Source: Streptococcus suis (GTDB lineage: Bacteria; Bacillota; Bacilli; Lactobacillales; Streptococcaceae). Taken from it: a DNA stretch of 64,000 nucleotides. Below, piece after piece: positions 52,659 to 62,212 of this stretch. The position numbers were made by a program, and so were the translations under genes. Each line of letters starts with the position of its first letter. Position 1 is the stretch's first letter. The stretch lies in the NCBI GenBank assembly GCA_024583055.1, contig CP102145.1:62001-126000 (forward strand), in the 5' to 3' direction. The notes under the pieces are model-generated. The model searched no databases, was not told the DNA's origin, and saw only the letters and a list, made by a program, of their open reading frames with translations.

Positions 52659-54935
52659 TTGTTTCGTAAGCAACGATTTAGTATTCGTAAATTTTCAGTA
52701 GGAGCCGCATCAGTCTGTGTGGGTCTATTTTTAGGTGGTCAGATTGTTAACGCCGATAGTTTGCCAACTGAAAATCCAGCAACAGTTGCGGTGAGCAACC
52801 AGGATGTGCAGGCTGAGGTGGTAGCACCTGCGGTAACAGAAAATCAAGAACCGGCTATATCAGCAGAAGTTTCTGTTGAAACTGAGACAGAACCGGTAAT
52901 TGAAGTGCCAGCACCAGCGGAAATTCCTGTAGAACAGCCACTTGTGGTTGAGGAAGTACCAGGAGAATCAGATCCTGAGCTAATTCTTTATCACAATCAA
53001 TACAATACCATGTCTACTTTGCCAGGTACTGAGTATGCAACAGCTAAGTTCCCATTAGTTCCTAATGAAAAACTGTTTGAAGAGGATGTTCCCTATGTTG
53101 AGCCAGCAACTGCAGGCGACGGAGATAAAATTATAGAGTTGCAAGATGATACTCCTGAACAAAAGATGTTTGATGCGACGACAGGTCACTATACAGCACA
53201 GTTCAGCGTTGACTTTACAAAAGAAAAGCCAAGTGACCAGATCGTTATCAATCAATCAATCAATCAACGTTATGGGCAAATGGTTACGGGGATATTCTGA
53301 CAAATACGACGATAAGAAATTTGACCATTTCTGACCTTGGTTCACCGATGGTTGGTACGATGCGTTACGCTCGTACTAGTGCCTATTCTCGTGCGGAAAA
53401 TCCACAAATGGCTGTATTCAATAGAAACGACCAAGTTTGATTGGAACAGCAAAAAATGGCCATGCAGGAATTGGTGACCATGTCTAACCGAGCGTCCGTC
53501 TTGGGAGTGATTAGCCCAAGTGACCGCTACACTTTTGGCACAGTTATCCCGGCCTGTATGTATGCGGAAGCCAAGGCTATCATGCTCAGAAGTGAGGAAT
53601 TTTACGTAAAAATCGGTAGTACAACTGCCTCTGATGCAACTTTAAATCGCGTCAAAGACCTCTTTGCTAGTTTGACAAACCGCTATAATGTCTACATGAA
53701 CCGTAGCGATTTGGTCACTAAGGAAGATTTGATCAAGATTTATGGCAACTTCACAGTTAAAAATAGTGCCATTGATAATTTCTATAATTTCTATAATTTC
53801 TACCAGGCCATGCCAGACGCCGCCAAATCACAATACGGTCTTATCAAAATTTATGACGACCCCTATGGCTTTGGTGGAAATACCCTTGGATATGATGCCA
53901 TTAACAATATGAATAATGCCGGTTTCAAAGGTGGTGTTATCGATGTGGAGAAAGGTCAATTTACCTGGGAAACCTATGTCATGGCTCACGAGCTCGGTCA
54001 CGTTGTAGATGCTTATTCGGAAGAGACGGTACAGATCAATAATTTTTCAAGTGAGCAAGTATTCCAACCGAGGGAACTCCAGTCATTGTTGCACCAGAAG
54101 AGAAAGTCATTACCAAAGGTACACAGCCGGTAGTTGAGACAGTGATGATTGAGTATAGTACTCGCTATGAGTCAGATTCTACTAAACCTGTGGGCTACTA
54201 TAGTGAAACTGGTGGTGTTGACGGCAGTGAGACGACAACCACAACTTATAAAATTGACGCAGTCACTGGCGAAGTAACAGCGACAAGCACAACTACAATT
54301 ATCGAACCAATTGCCAAAGTTATCATTATCGGCAGTCAACCTGCGCCAGTCGAATTGCCTCCGGTTGATGAGCCAGCAGTTGTCACCCCAGTCGACGAAC
54401 CACAGGTAGAAGCTCCGGTTGAGGAACCTCAGGTAGACACGCCAGTTGACGAACCAGCCGTTATAACACCAGCCGACGAGCCAGTTGTTGTAGCGCCAAT
54501 TGATGAGCCACAGGGTACAATTTTGGTTGACGAGCTAATAGTTGTAGCTCCGGTTGAGGAACCTCAGGTAGAAACATCAGTTGAGGATTCAATTATCACA
54601 GCAAAAGGCGACAGCGTTACACATGAATTACCAGAGCTTGACATTACAGCCATTCTAAGTCAGGGTCACATTTTACCTACTGAAATCTTGCAAGAAACAA
54701 CAGTTACTCCAACAATTTCGCATCTAGTTGGTGGTGGTGCTGCAGCTGGCGGTTCAGCAGAGGCGTATCACAAGGAACTGGTAACACTGAACAATCTGCT
54801 AGCAATCAATCCTCAGGACAAACTGCTAAAACATTGCCGAATACTGGACAAGAAGATGCATTGACATCTCTTGGACTTGTAGTGGGAATGCTTGGATTTG
54901 GTTTAGTGAAAAGAAAAAAAGCTGAACTTGGCTAA
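52659..54935 (+). pseudogene. LPXTG-anchored zinc metallopeptidase-like surface protein, decayed
   Basis: Four fragments in shifting frames make up one surface-protein gene. 52659-53300 has a YSIRK-like signal (FSIRKFSVGAASVCVGLFLGG) and a Pro/Glu/Val-rich segment. 53330-54060 carries a peptidase-like domain with HELGHVVDAY (HExxH), interrupted by a stop at 53438-53440. A third frame reads from about 54074 to 54864: a G5-like stretch (GTQPVVETVMIEY), then degenerate repeats of DEPxVxTPVDEP type. The last frame gives LPNTG, a hydrophobic segment and KRKKAELG, ending at 54935. At least three frameshifts and one stop preclude a full product. A match to a named protease family, such as M26, is not certain. 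Confidence 0.8.
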
Positions 54936-54953
54936 AATATATATTCATTATGA

Positions 54954-54986
54954 TGGGAAGTTGACCTTGTGTCAGCTTCTTTCTGG
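54954..54986 (+). terminator. Terminator after the surface-protein pseudogene
   Basis: GAAGTTGAC and GTCAGCTTC arms are followed by TTTC. The T-run is short. From 54987 to the next promoter I see nothing. Confidence 0.5.
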
Positions 54987-55090
54987 TTTTCTGCTCCTCG
55001 ATTTATTATCAGTGTAGAAGGTTGAATAAAGCTAAGCCTTGTCTTCTTGGATTTTTCATGTTTCCGCTATATTTTTTCTTTTAAATCAAC

Positions 55091-55096
55091 TATAAT
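55091..55096 (+). promoter_or_regulatory. -10 of the glycolipid synthase operon, six bases before the start
   Basis: A perfect TATAAT, then AGAATC, then ATG at 55103. No ribosome site is present. This again predicts a leaderless message. Confidence 0.55.
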
Positions 55097-55102
55097 AGAA
55101 TC

Positions 55103-56101
55103 ATGAAAGTTTTACTCTATTTGGAAGGCAAGACAGTTCTGGAAAAATCAGGGATTGGTCGGGCCCTCCACCATCAAATGGAAGCCCTGGACATGGCTGG
55201 AATTCCCTATACGACGGACCTTTTAGGGGATTATGATGTCATTCATATCAATACCTATGGGCCACGTTCCTGGTTGCTTTTGCACGCTGCCAAACGCCAT
55301 GGAAAGAAGGTCATCTTGCACGGGCATTCGACCAAGGAAGATTTTCAAAATTCCTTTATCGGATCCAATCGCCTGGCGCCATTTGTGGGAAAATATCTGG
55401 CCAGCATGTACCGAAAAGCAGATTTTATCATTACTCCGTCAGAGTATTCTAAGCAGCTCATCCAATCCTATGGGGTAAAAACTCCAATCGTTGCCGTGTC
55501 CAATGGGATTGATTTGAACAAGTACAAGAAAGATGCTCGTAAAGAGGCTGTTTTTCGGGATTATTTCGGTATTAAAGAGGGACAACCAGTCGTGGTCTGT
55601 GCCGGGCTTTATTTTCGCCGCAAGGGCATAGAGGATTTTGTCAAGGTGGCTGAAAAGCTGCCCCATGTGCGCTTCATTTGGCTAGGCTCTATCAATAAAT
55701 GGATGATTCCATCCTATATCCGGAAAATTGTAGAAGGAGCTCATCCGCCTAATGTCGAGTTTCCTGGTTACTTCAAGGGTGCTGTTTTTCAGGGGGCAAT
55801 GAGCGGAGCGGATGCCTTTTTCTTCCCATCCTATGAAGAGACGGAAGGGATTGTCGTCTTGGAAGCTCTAGCCAGCCACCAGCATGTTGTGCTGAGAGAT
55901 ATTCCAGTTTATGAAGGCTGGATTGATGAAACAAGTGCCGAATTGGGCAAGACTGTCGATGATTTTGTCCAATCCATTCAAAATATCTTAGATAAAAAAA
56001 TAGACAAGCGCGAGGCAGGTTATCAGGTGGCAGTTAGTCGCTCGATGGACAATGTAGCCCACCAGCTAGTAGAAGCCTATCGCCAAGTCATGGAGTTGTA
56101 A
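55103..56101 (+). CDS. cpoA: Family 4 glycosyltransferase, CpoA-like glycolipid synthase
   Basis: The 332-residue GT-B enzyme has an N-terminal acceptor domain (GIGRALHHQMEAL, then VIHINTYGP) and a C-terminal donor domain with GLYFRRKGIEDFV and the retaining-GT4 motif FPSYEETEGIVVLEALAS (Glu-x7-Glu). The pair with the next gene matches pneumococcal CpoA and its monoglucosyl-diacylglycerol synthase, which build galactosyl-glucosyl-diacylglycerol. By size and order this is the CpoA-type second enzyme. It ends directly before the next ATG. Membrane association would be peripheral, as no helices are predicted. Confidence 0.78.
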   Translation: MKVLLYLEGKTVLEKSGIGRALHHQMEALDMAGIPYTTDLLGDYDVIHINTYGPRSWLLLHAAKRHGKKVILHGHSTKEDFQNSFIGSNRLAPFVGKYLASMYRKADFIITPSEYSKQLIQSYGVKTPIVAVSNGIDLNKYKKDARKEAVFRDYFGIKEGQPVVVCAGLYFRRKGIEDFVKVAEKLPHVRFIWLGSINKWMIPSYIRKIVEGAHPPNVEFPGYFKGAVFQGAMSGADAFFFPSYEETEGIVVLEALASHQHVVLRDIPVYEGWIDETSAELGKTVDDFVQSIQNILDKKIDKREAGYQVAVSRSMDNVAHQLVEAYRQVMEL

Positions 56102-57415
56102 ATGCGTATTGGATTGTTTACAGATACCTACTTTCCGCAGGTTTCGGGGGTTGCGACTTCTATTCGGACCCTGAAAACGGAGCTGGAAAAACTAGGTCAT
56201 GCAGTATTTATTTTTACGACCACTGATGAGGGTGTCAACCGCTATGAGGATTGGGATATTATCCGCATTCCTAGTGTGCCCTTCTTTGCCTTTAAGGACC
56301 GTCGAGTGGCCTATGCTGGCTTTGTGGATGCCTTGAAAATTGCCAGCCGTTACAAGCTGGATATTATTCATACCCATACGGAGTTTTCTCTGGGGATTTT
56401 GGGGAAATTGATTGCTAAGGAATTGGGGATTCCAGTTATTCATACCTACCATACCCAGTATGAGGACTACGTCCACTATATTGCCAAGGGGAAAATTATT
56501 CGCCCTAGCATGGTCAAGTATATCCTCAAACCCTTCTTCCGTGACCTTGATGGGATTATCTGTCCCAGCGAGATTGTAGAAGATTTGCTGAATAAGTATC
56601 AGGTTCCTATTTCCAAAAGGGTCATACCGACAGGAATTGATTTGGCCAAGTTTGACCGACCTGAGATTTGCCAAGAGGATATTGATGAACTGAGGCATCA
56701 ACTGGGGATTGCTAAGGATGAAACCATGCTGCTCAGCCTGTCTCGTATCTCCAATGAAAAAAATATTCAGGCCCTTGTCAAGGCCATGCCGGCTATTTTG
56801 GCTGAAAATCCCAAGGTCAAGCTGGTTATCGTTGGTGGTGGACCTTATGCGGGAGAGTTGCAGGAGATGATTGACCGCATGCAGCTGGCCAGTCATATTC
56901 AGATGACGGGCATGATTGCACCGAGCGATACTGCTCTATACTATAAGGCGGCTGATTTCTTTATCTCGGCATCGACCAGTGAAACCCAGGGTCTGACCTT
57001 CTTGGAAAGCCTGGCATCAGGCACTCCAATCCTAGCCCATTCGAATCCTTATTTGGATAATTTGGTGACGGACAAGATGTTTGGAACCCTCTTTAAGCGG
57101 GAAAAGGACATAGCAGATGTGGTCATTGATGCGATTTTGGCGACGCCAAGCATGAATGCCTACTTGCTGGAGAAAAAGCTCTATGAAATTTCCGCCAAGA
57201 ATTTTGGTCACCGAGTTTTTGAGTATTACCTGGATTTGAAAATTTCCCATGATTTCCAGAAGGAACACACCAATCAAGACAGTGTGGCAGAAGTATTGCT
57301 CAAGGGAGCAGTTACCTTACCAGCCAAGGTCGTTGTCAAATCAACCGACACCACAGCTCGCATTCTCAGAAAATCAGTTGCCCAGGTCAAGTCCGTTCGT
57401 AATTTCTTTGATTAG
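56102..57415 (+). CDS. Family 4 glycosyltransferase, alpha-monoglucosyldiacylglycerol synthase-like
   Basis: The 437-residue GT-B enzyme starts with MRIGLFTDTYFPQVSGVATSI broken here as GLFTDTYFPQVSGVATS, the family glycine-rich loop. It has HTHTEFSLGILG, HTYHTQYEDYVHYI, the donor motif SLSRISNEKNIQ and SASTSETQGLTFLESLASG (Glu-x7-Glu). It probably transfers glucose from UDP-glucose to diacylglycerol, giving the membrane glycolipid that also anchors lipoteichoic acid. It begins directly after the preceding stop codon. The C-terminal 40 residues are basic and Ser/Val/Lys-rich, useful for membrane binding. Confidence 0.82.
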   Translation: MRIGLFTDTYFPQVSGVATSIRTLKTELEKLGHAVFIFTTTDEGVNRYEDWDIIRIPSVPFFAFKDRRVAYAGFVDALKIASRYKLDIIHTHTEFSLGILGKLIAKELGIPVIHTYHTQYEDYVHYIAKGKIIRPSMVKYILKPFFRDLDGIICPSEIVEDLLNKYQVPISKRVIPTGIDLAKFDRPEICQEDIDELRHQLGIAKDETMLLSLSRISNEKNIQALVKAMPAILAENPKVKLVIVGGGPYAGELQEMIDRMQLASHIQMTGMIAPSDTALYYKAADFFISASTSETQGLTFLESLASGTPILAHSNPYLDNLVTDKMFGTLFKREKDIADVVIDAILATPSMNAYLLEKKLYEISAKNFGHRVFEYYLDLKISHDFQKEHTNQDSVAEVLLKGAVTLPAKVVVKSTDTTARILRKSVAQVKSVRNFFD

Positions 57416-57420
57416 GAGGG

Positions 57421-57810
57421 ATGAAAATGAAGAATTCAGGAAAAATCTTTTGGTACATCTTGCCTACTTTACTGGTCTATTATCTGGTGCCGGTGCTGAT
57501 TATGTATTCTCCGCTGGATGACTTGACCATCAAGGGATTGTTGATTAACTTGATTTTAGTCTATCAACCAATCTTGATTTTACTGATTTCAATCATTTAT
57601 ACTGTCAAACATGGCTTTTCCTGGTGGTTTCCACTGCTACAAGGCTTGCTTTATCTGCCAGTCGATACCCTGATTTTTCCAAATGCAGAGGGCTCAGAAA
57701 TCTACGTTATTCCTTACATTCTTGTAGGCTTTCTCGGAGCAGGAGTAGGGGTTTTGATGAGGAAGATGCTTGGAATTGGAAAATCTAGAAATTCTCGCAA
57801 AAATCCTTGA
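57421..57810 (+). CDS. Small four-helix membrane protein, function unknown
   Basis: The 129-residue protein has four predicted helices (about 10-28, 36-60, 68-85, 96-115) and a basic C-terminus (KSRNSRKNP). I do not recognise a characterised family. It starts 5 bases after the glycosyltransferase stop, with GGAGGG overlapping that stop region, so it is in the glycolipid operon. A role in membrane lipid handling is possible from position only. Confidence 0.7.
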   Translation: MKMKNSGKIFWYILPTLLVYYLVPVLIMYSPLDDLTIKGLLINLILVYQPILILLISIIYTVKHGFSWWFPLLQGLLYLPVDTLIFPNAEGSEIYVIPYILVGFLGAGVGVLMRKMLGIGKSRNSRKNP

Positions 57811-57834
57811 AAAATCCGAAAATCCTGCTATAAT
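57807..57834 (+). promoter_or_regulatory. Promoter of the T-box operon
   Basis: TTGAAA (57807-57812) and TATAAT (57829-57834) are 16 bases apart. Transcription should start near 57841, at the T-box leader. Confidence 0.6.
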
Positions 57835-57840
57835 AACTGT

Positions 57841-58052
57841 TAGAGACTTATCCATTCTAGGAAATCTTTGAGAGAGTGCGCGGTTGCTGTGAGCGCATAG
57901 AGGATAGGATGGACACTACTCGGTATGATTTTATGCAAACATAAAAGGGTGGTTCCCTTATCGCCATTCTGAGGTCATCAGTTTTTTTGAGCTGGTGATG
58001 AATGAAGGTGGAACCACGTTACGACGTCCTTTTGTGAGGATGTCGTATTTTC
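57841..58052 (+). ncRNA. T-box riboswitch, threonyl-tRNA type by context
   Basis: The leader has the T-box antiterminator sequence AAGGTGGAACCACG (58005-58018) followed by a terminator, ACGACGTCC paired with GGATGTCGT and then TTTTCTTTT (to about 58050). Upstream, a long Stem I-like region pairs TCCAT (57851 area) with ATGGA (57911 area). A candidate ACT threonine codon lies in the bulge after ATGGAC, but I cannot place the specifier with certainty. Uncharged tRNA should pair with both ends and allow read-through into the next gene and thrS. The T-box identity is secure; the amino acid is inferred from thrS. Confidence 0.88.
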
Positions 58053-58068
58053 TTTTGGAGGAGTAGTT

Positions 58069-58386
58069 ATGCTACCTGATGACTTATTAAAACGGTGCCA
58101 AGATGTGCGAAGAGCCTATAGAGAGTTGGAACTCAAGCACCATGACAAAGAATGGTCTATTGAAGAGGACCTCTTGGCCTTGACCAATGATATTGGCAAC
58201 ATGAACCGCCTGATTATGACCAAGCAGGGTCGTTACTATGATGAAACACCCTGTAGTTTGGAGCAAAAAATAGCTGAAAATATCTGGTGGTTGATCGCAT
58301 TGGCTGACCGCCTCGATATCGATATTCAAAAAGAAATGGAAACCTTTTTAGCTCAAAAAGAAGAGTTATTGGGGATTAAAAAATAA
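58069..58386 (+). CDS. MazG-like small protein in the T-box operon
   Basis: The 105-residue all-alpha protein has EEDLLALTNDIGNMNRL (about 32-48) and KIAENIWWLIALADRLDIDI (about 67-86). This acidic layout resembles MazG-like nucleotide pyrophosphohydrolases, where Glu/Asp residues of two helices bind Mg2+. The match is by eye and a catalytic role is unproved. It lies between a T-box and thrS, with AGGAGTAG as ribosome site, so its expression should follow tRNA charging. No terminator separates it from thrS. Confidence 0.6.
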   Translation: MLPDDLLKRCQDVRRAYRELELKHHDKEWSIEEDLLALTNDIGNMNRLIMTKQGRYYDETPCSLEQKIAENIWWLIALADRLDIDIQKEMETFLAQKEELLGIKK

Positions 58387-58540
58387 ATAAAAAATAGAAA
58401 GGACTAGGGTCTCCGTATTTGGTTGAACTGAATACGGGCTACGGACTGGGCCAAAAAGATAAACGAGAACTAGACGCTTGCGTCGTCGTTCTGTTTCCTA
58501 TTTTGTCTGTGTCCGCTTAACGCCCTTTATATCTTATATT
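58387..58540 (+). repeat. Structured spacer between the MazG-like gene and thrS
   Basis: The 154-base gap has a CCGTATTTG/GAATACGG pair (58411-58433 region) and a stem joining GAACTAGACGC with GCGTCGTCGTTC (58467-58492). It has no coding potential of its own, and no recognisable Shine-Dalgarno precedes the thrS ATG. The shape suits an intergenic repeat dropped into the operon. Confidence 0.4.
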
Positions 58541-60490
58541 ATGATTAAAATTACTTTCCCAGATGGTGCTGTTCGTGAGTATCAGGCTGGTGTGACAACT
58601 TTTGAAATTGCGGAGAGCATCAGCAAGTCTTTGGCGAAAAAGGCGCTTGCAGGTAAGTTCAATGGTAAATTGATCGATACCACTCGTGCCATTGAAGAGG
58701 ATGGGACGCTTGAAATCGTAACGCCTGACCATGAGGATGCTTTGGACATCTTGCGTCACTCAGCAGCTCACTTATTTGCCCAAGCGGCTCGTCGCCTTTT
58801 CCCAGACATCAAGTTGGGGGTTGGTCCAGCTATTCAGGATGGTTTCTACTATGATACGGACAATGCAGCTGGTCAGATTTCAAATGAAGACCTGCCACGC
58901 ATTCAGGAAGAAATGATGAAGATTGTCAAGGAAAACTTCCCTTCTGAACGCCGTGAAGTAACTAAGGAAGAAGCTCTTGAGATTTTCAAAAATGATCCAT
59001 ATAAGTTGGAATTGATTCAAGAACATTCTGATGATGAGGGCGGTTTGACCATTTATACCCAGGGTGAATACGTTGATCTCTGCCGTGGGCCGCATGTTCC
59101 TTCAACAGGTCGTATTCAAGTTTTCCAACTCCTAAATGTTGCGGGTGCTTACTGGCGTGGTAAGAGTGAAAATCCAATGATGCAACGTGTTTATGGGACA
59201 GCTTGGTTTGACAAAAAAGACCTTAAAAAATACATTCAAATGCGTGAAGAAGCTAAAGAGCGTGACCACCGTAAACTTGGTAAGGAATTGGATCTCTTTA
59301 TGATCAGCCAAGAAGTTGGTCAAGGTTTGCCATTCTGGTTGCCAAATGGAGCGACTATCCGTCGTACCTTGGAGCGCTACATCACAGATAAAGAATTAGC
59401 CTCAGGTTACCAGCACGTTTACACACCACCATTGGCTTCTGTTGAGCTTTATAAGACCTCAGGTCACTGGGAGCATTACCATGAAGACATGTTCCCAACT
59501 ATGGACATGGGCGACGGTGAGGAGTTCGTACTTCGTCCGATGAACTGTCCACACCACATTCAAGTTTATAAAAATCAAGTGCGTTCATACCGTGAATTGC
59601 CAGTGCGTATTGCCGAGCTTGGTATGATGCACCGCTATGAGAAATCAGGTGCTCTTACTGGTTTGCAACGGGTGCGTGAGATGACCCTAAACGACGGTCA
59701 TATTTTCGTGACACCTGAGCAAATCCAAGAAGAGTTCAAAAAAGCTCTCCAGTTGATTATCGATGTGTACGCAGATTTCAACCTAAACGACTACCGTTTC
59801 CGCCTGTCTTATCGTGATCCAGAGGACAAAGAGAAATACTACGATAACGATGAGATGTGGGAAAATGCCCAGCGTATGCTGAAAGGTGCCATGGATGAAA
59901 TGGGCGTGGATTACTTTGAAGCAGAGGGTGAAGCAGCCTTCTACGGTCCGAAATTGGATATCCAGGTAAAAACAGCCCTTGGTAACGAAGAAACTCTGTC
60001 AACTATTCAGTTGGACTTCCTCTTGCCAGAACGCTTTGGTTTGACTTATATCGGTGCTGATGGTGAGGAGCACCGCCCAGTCATGATTCACCGTGGTGTC
60101 ATCTCAACTATGGAACGCTTCACCGCTATCTTGATTGAAACCTACAAGGGTGCCTTCCCAACCTGGTTGGCTCCAACCCAAGTGACTATGATTCCAATCT
60201 CTGTGGAAGCTCACTTGGATTACGCTTGGAAGGTTGCCAAAGAATTGCAAGACCGTGGCGTTCGCGTACACGTGGATGAGCGGAACGAGAAGATGCAATA
60301 CAAGATCCGTCAGAGCCAGACCAGCAAGATTCCATACCAGCTCATCGTCGGTGACAAGGAAATGGAAGACAATGCTGTCAACGTTCGTCGCTACGGAAGT
60401 AAGGCAACACAAACTCAGTCTGTTGCAGAATTTGTGGATCATATCCTAGCAGATATTGCCCGCAAGTCACGTCCAGCTGATGCTGAATAA
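58541..60490 (+). CDS. thrS: Threonyl-tRNA synthetase
   Basis: The 649-residue enzyme has an N-terminal TGS domain ([14 protein letters not shown] on), an editing domain with [10 protein letters not shown] (HxxxH), the class II catalytic core with [11 protein letters not shown] and [21 protein letters not shown] split over motif 2, then motif 3 ([13 protein letters not shown]) and a C-terminal anticodon domain. Zinc ligands include the Cys in MNCPHH. I start at ATG 58541, where homology begins. The lack of a ribosome site is odd; an in-frame TTG at 58478 would add 21 unrelated residues. Regulation is by the T-box upstream. Confidence 0.95.
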   Translation: MIKITFPDGAVREYQAGVTTFEIAESISKSLAKKALAGKFNGKLIDTTRAIEEDGTLEIVTPDHEDALDILRHSAAHLFAQAARRLFPDIKLGVGPAIQDGFYYDTDNAAGQISNEDLPRIQEEMMKIVKENFPSERREVTKEEALEIFKNDPYKLELIQEHSDDEGGLTIYTQGEYVDLCRGPHVPSTGRIQVFQLLNVAGAYWRGKSENPMMQRVYGTAWFDKKDLKKYIQMREEAKERDHRKLGKELDLFMISQEVGQGLPFWLPNGATIRRTLERYITDKELASGYQHVYTPPLASVELYKTSGHWEHYHEDMFPTMDMGDGEEFVLRPMNCPHHIQVYKNQVRSYRELPVRIAELGMMHRYEKSGALTGLQRVREMTLNDGHIFVTPEQIQEEFKKALQLIIDVYADFNLNDYRFRLSYRDPEDKEKYYDNDEMWENAQRMLKGAMDEMGVDYFEAEGEAAFYGPKLDIQVKTALGNEETLSTIQLDFLLPERFGLTYIGADGEEHRPVMIHRGVISTMERFTAILIETYKGAFPTWLAPTQVTMIPISVEAHLDYAWKVAKELQDRGVRVHVDERNEKMQYKIRQSQTSKIPYQLIVGDKEMEDNAVNVRRYGSKATQTQSVAEFVDHILADIARKSRPADAE

Positions 60491-60498
60491 ATAAAGTA

Positions 60499-60524
60499 AG
60501 AAGTCCGAAAGGGCTTCTTTTTTG
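60499..60524 (+). terminator. thrS terminator (copy A of a duplicated segment)
   Basis: GAAGTCC and GGGCTTC arms around a GAAA tetraloop are followed by TTTTTT. The segment 60500-60540 recurs at 63370-63411. Confidence 0.85.
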
Positions 60525-60540
60525 CGCAGAAAAAACTCCC
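60500..60540 (+). repeat. Direct repeat, left copy, flanking the LysR cassette
   Basis: Some 41 bases, from the thrS terminator stem through GAAAAAACTCCC, match 63370-63411 with a few substitutions and one extra base. The cassette 60541-63369 lies between the two copies. Confidence 0.75.
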
Positions 60541-60591
60541 AAGTTTTCAAAATAGAGTAGACTAGGTTTCTTTAGAAAGCTGATTGTCATT

Positions 60592-61467
60592 TTACTGGAC
60601 ATTCGTTTCAGAAATTTCTTTTAAAATTTTTAAAAACTTATTGGCGACCCTGGATTGATTGTTTTGTTTTTTCCAGAGAACTTGTAGAGGGTCATGGTTA
60701 CCTTCTTGTAATTTTATAAATTTTAGTTGGCTATATTCATCAGTCAGGACAATGCCGTTCAAGCAAAGTGCAACACCTACACCTGCTTTGACAAGAAGGG
60801 CAGCATTATATAGAAGATTATAAGTTGCAACAATGCGATAATCACCAACTTTATCTAGTTCTTCAAAGGTGATGTTGGGCTGAGCAGATACTATCAGTGG
60901 ATATTTGATGATATCATGAAGTTTTGGGGTCTGAAGAGTGGCTAAGGGATGATTTTTTGGAACAAGTATCCCCCAAGAATCTCTATTTGGAAGAGGTAAG
61001 TGATTATATTTACTTTCATCAAAAGAACCAAAGGTTATACCGATATCAATATTGCCTTGGTCTAAATATTCTTGTACATAGTCAGCGTTACCACTAAGAA
61101 TGTGTACTTTAACTTCTGGATAGGTAGTGGTCAATTTTTTAACGGCTCGTGCCATGATATCCAGAGATTGACTTTCCGCGGCTCCAATACTAAGTTCACC
61201 CGACATACCATCGTTTCTACGGATGTTATTTTCTGTTTTATTGACTAAGGATAGAATTTCTATAGCACGATTGTAAAGGTAACGCCCGTCTTCGGTTATC
61301 TGAATTTCTCGGCTACCACGATCGAAAAGCTGAGTTTCTAATTCTGTTTCCAAGTCTCGAATTTGTCGAGAAAGGGTTGGCTGTGTGATATGCAAGGCCT
61401 TGGCGGCATTAGATATAGATTTGGTTTGTACGATTGTGACAAAGTAATTAAGAACACGGATATCCAT
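60592..61467 (-). CDS. LysR-family transcriptional regulator
   Basis: The 291-residue protein has an N-terminal winged helix (about 1-60; AAKALHITQPTLSRQIRDLE) and a periplasmic-binding-like effector domain (about 90-290). It is divergent from the acetyltransferase/dehydrogenase pair, the usual arrangement in which a LysR protein controls the neighbouring operon and itself. A palindromic T-N11-A site lies in the 160-base intergenic region. The effector is unknown. It belongs to a cassette flanked by duplicated thrS terminator sequence. Confidence 0.9.
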   Translation of the reverse strand: MDIRVLNYFVTIVQTKSISNAAKALHITQPTLSRQIRDLETELETQLFDRGSREIQITEDGRYLYNRAIEILSLVNKTENNIRRNDGMSGELSIGAAESQSLDIMARAVKKLTTTYPEVKVHILSGNADYVQEYLDQGNIDIGITFGSFDESKYNHLPLPNRDSWGILVPKNHPLATLQTPKLHDIIKYPLIVSAQPNITFEELDKVGDYRIVATYNLLYNAALLVKAGVGVALCLNGIVLTDEYSQLKFIKLQEGNHDPLQVLWKKQNNQSRVANKFLKILKEISETNVQ

Positions 61468-61512
61468 TACTATCTCCTAGTGTTTTTTTTTAGAATTATT
61501 ATACCACAACAT

Positions 61513-61527
61513 ATGCCTCATAGGCAT
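61513..61527. promoter_or_regulatory. LysR-type operator (T-N11-A palindrome)
   Basis: ATGCCT and AGGCAT frame a three-base centre, giving the pattern T-N11-A from 61514 to 61526 that LysR proteins recognise. It lies 46 bases from the LysR start codon and 101 bases before the acetyltransferase. Confidence 0.55.
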
Positions 61528-61627
61528 ACATAGAACATAAAACAAGTATTCGATTATGGGTTGTGTTTGTAATAAAATATCTAAAGAAAACAGGAAAGGA
61601 AACAGTAACTAAAATAAGGTATGAAGT

Positions 61628-62191
61628 ATGCATCAAGAAATTAAATCGTTCATTGAAACAGGAGAAATCATTAAAAAAGGAGACATTGTTTATAAACTTA
61701 TTCACGAAATTACTGCTGAAACCTTACCGCTTATAGAAAAATTGAATACAGAAGTCCAAAGCGAAGCGAGTAAGCGTGACTTGCTGGAAAAAATCATGTG
61801 TAAGAAGTTGGATGATACAACGTCAATTGCATTGCCTTTCCGAACGGATTTCGGACGCCATATTTCCATTGGTAAGGAAGTTTTTATTAATACGGATGTG
61901 ATGATGACAGATTTAGGTGGGATTGTTATTGAGGACAAGGTCTTGATTGGTCCTCGTGCTATGATTATCTCAGTTAATCACCCTCAAGAATCATCACAGC
62001 GACGGGGCTTAATTTTGAAATCCGTCCATATTAAGAACAATGCTTGGATTGGTGCGGGAGCAACTATATTACCAGGGGTGACGGTTGGTGAAAATGCTAT
62101 AGTAGGTGCTGGAAGTGTTGTGACAAAGGATGTACCTGATAATACAACTGTTGCAGGTGTACCTGCTAAAATTATAAATACAAATCATTAA
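61628..62191 (+). CDS. Hexapeptide-repeat acyltransferase (maltose/galactoside acetyltransferase-like)
   Basis: The 187-residue protein has an N-terminal helical part (about 1-65) and a left-handed beta-helix of hexapeptide repeats (about 75-185). LIGPRAMIISVNHPQES contains the catalytic His of the Maa/LacA type, and the end reads TVAGVPAKII, the classic last turn. It would acetylate a sugar or similar hydroxyl acceptor from acetyl-CoA; the substrate is unknown. The next gene starts about 21 bases later, so the two form an operon divergent from the LysR gene. Confidence 0.85.
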   Translation: MHQEIKSFIETGEIIKKGDIVYKLIHEITAETLPLIEKLNTEVQSEASKRDLLEKIMCKKLDDTTSIALPFRTDFGRHISIGKEVFINTDVMMTDLGGIVIEDKVLIGPRAMIISVNHPQESSQRRGLILKSVHIKNNAWIGAGATILPGVTVGENAIVGAGSVVTKDVPDNTTVAGVPAKIINTNH

Positions 62192-62212
62192 TTTTTGGAA
62201 GGAAATATTAAA

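Noticed and set aside
56192..56896. A 234-codon minus-strand ORF opposite the second GT4 gene
   Set aside because: It lies inside a glycosyltransferase with full motifs; no start signal, no homologous motif.
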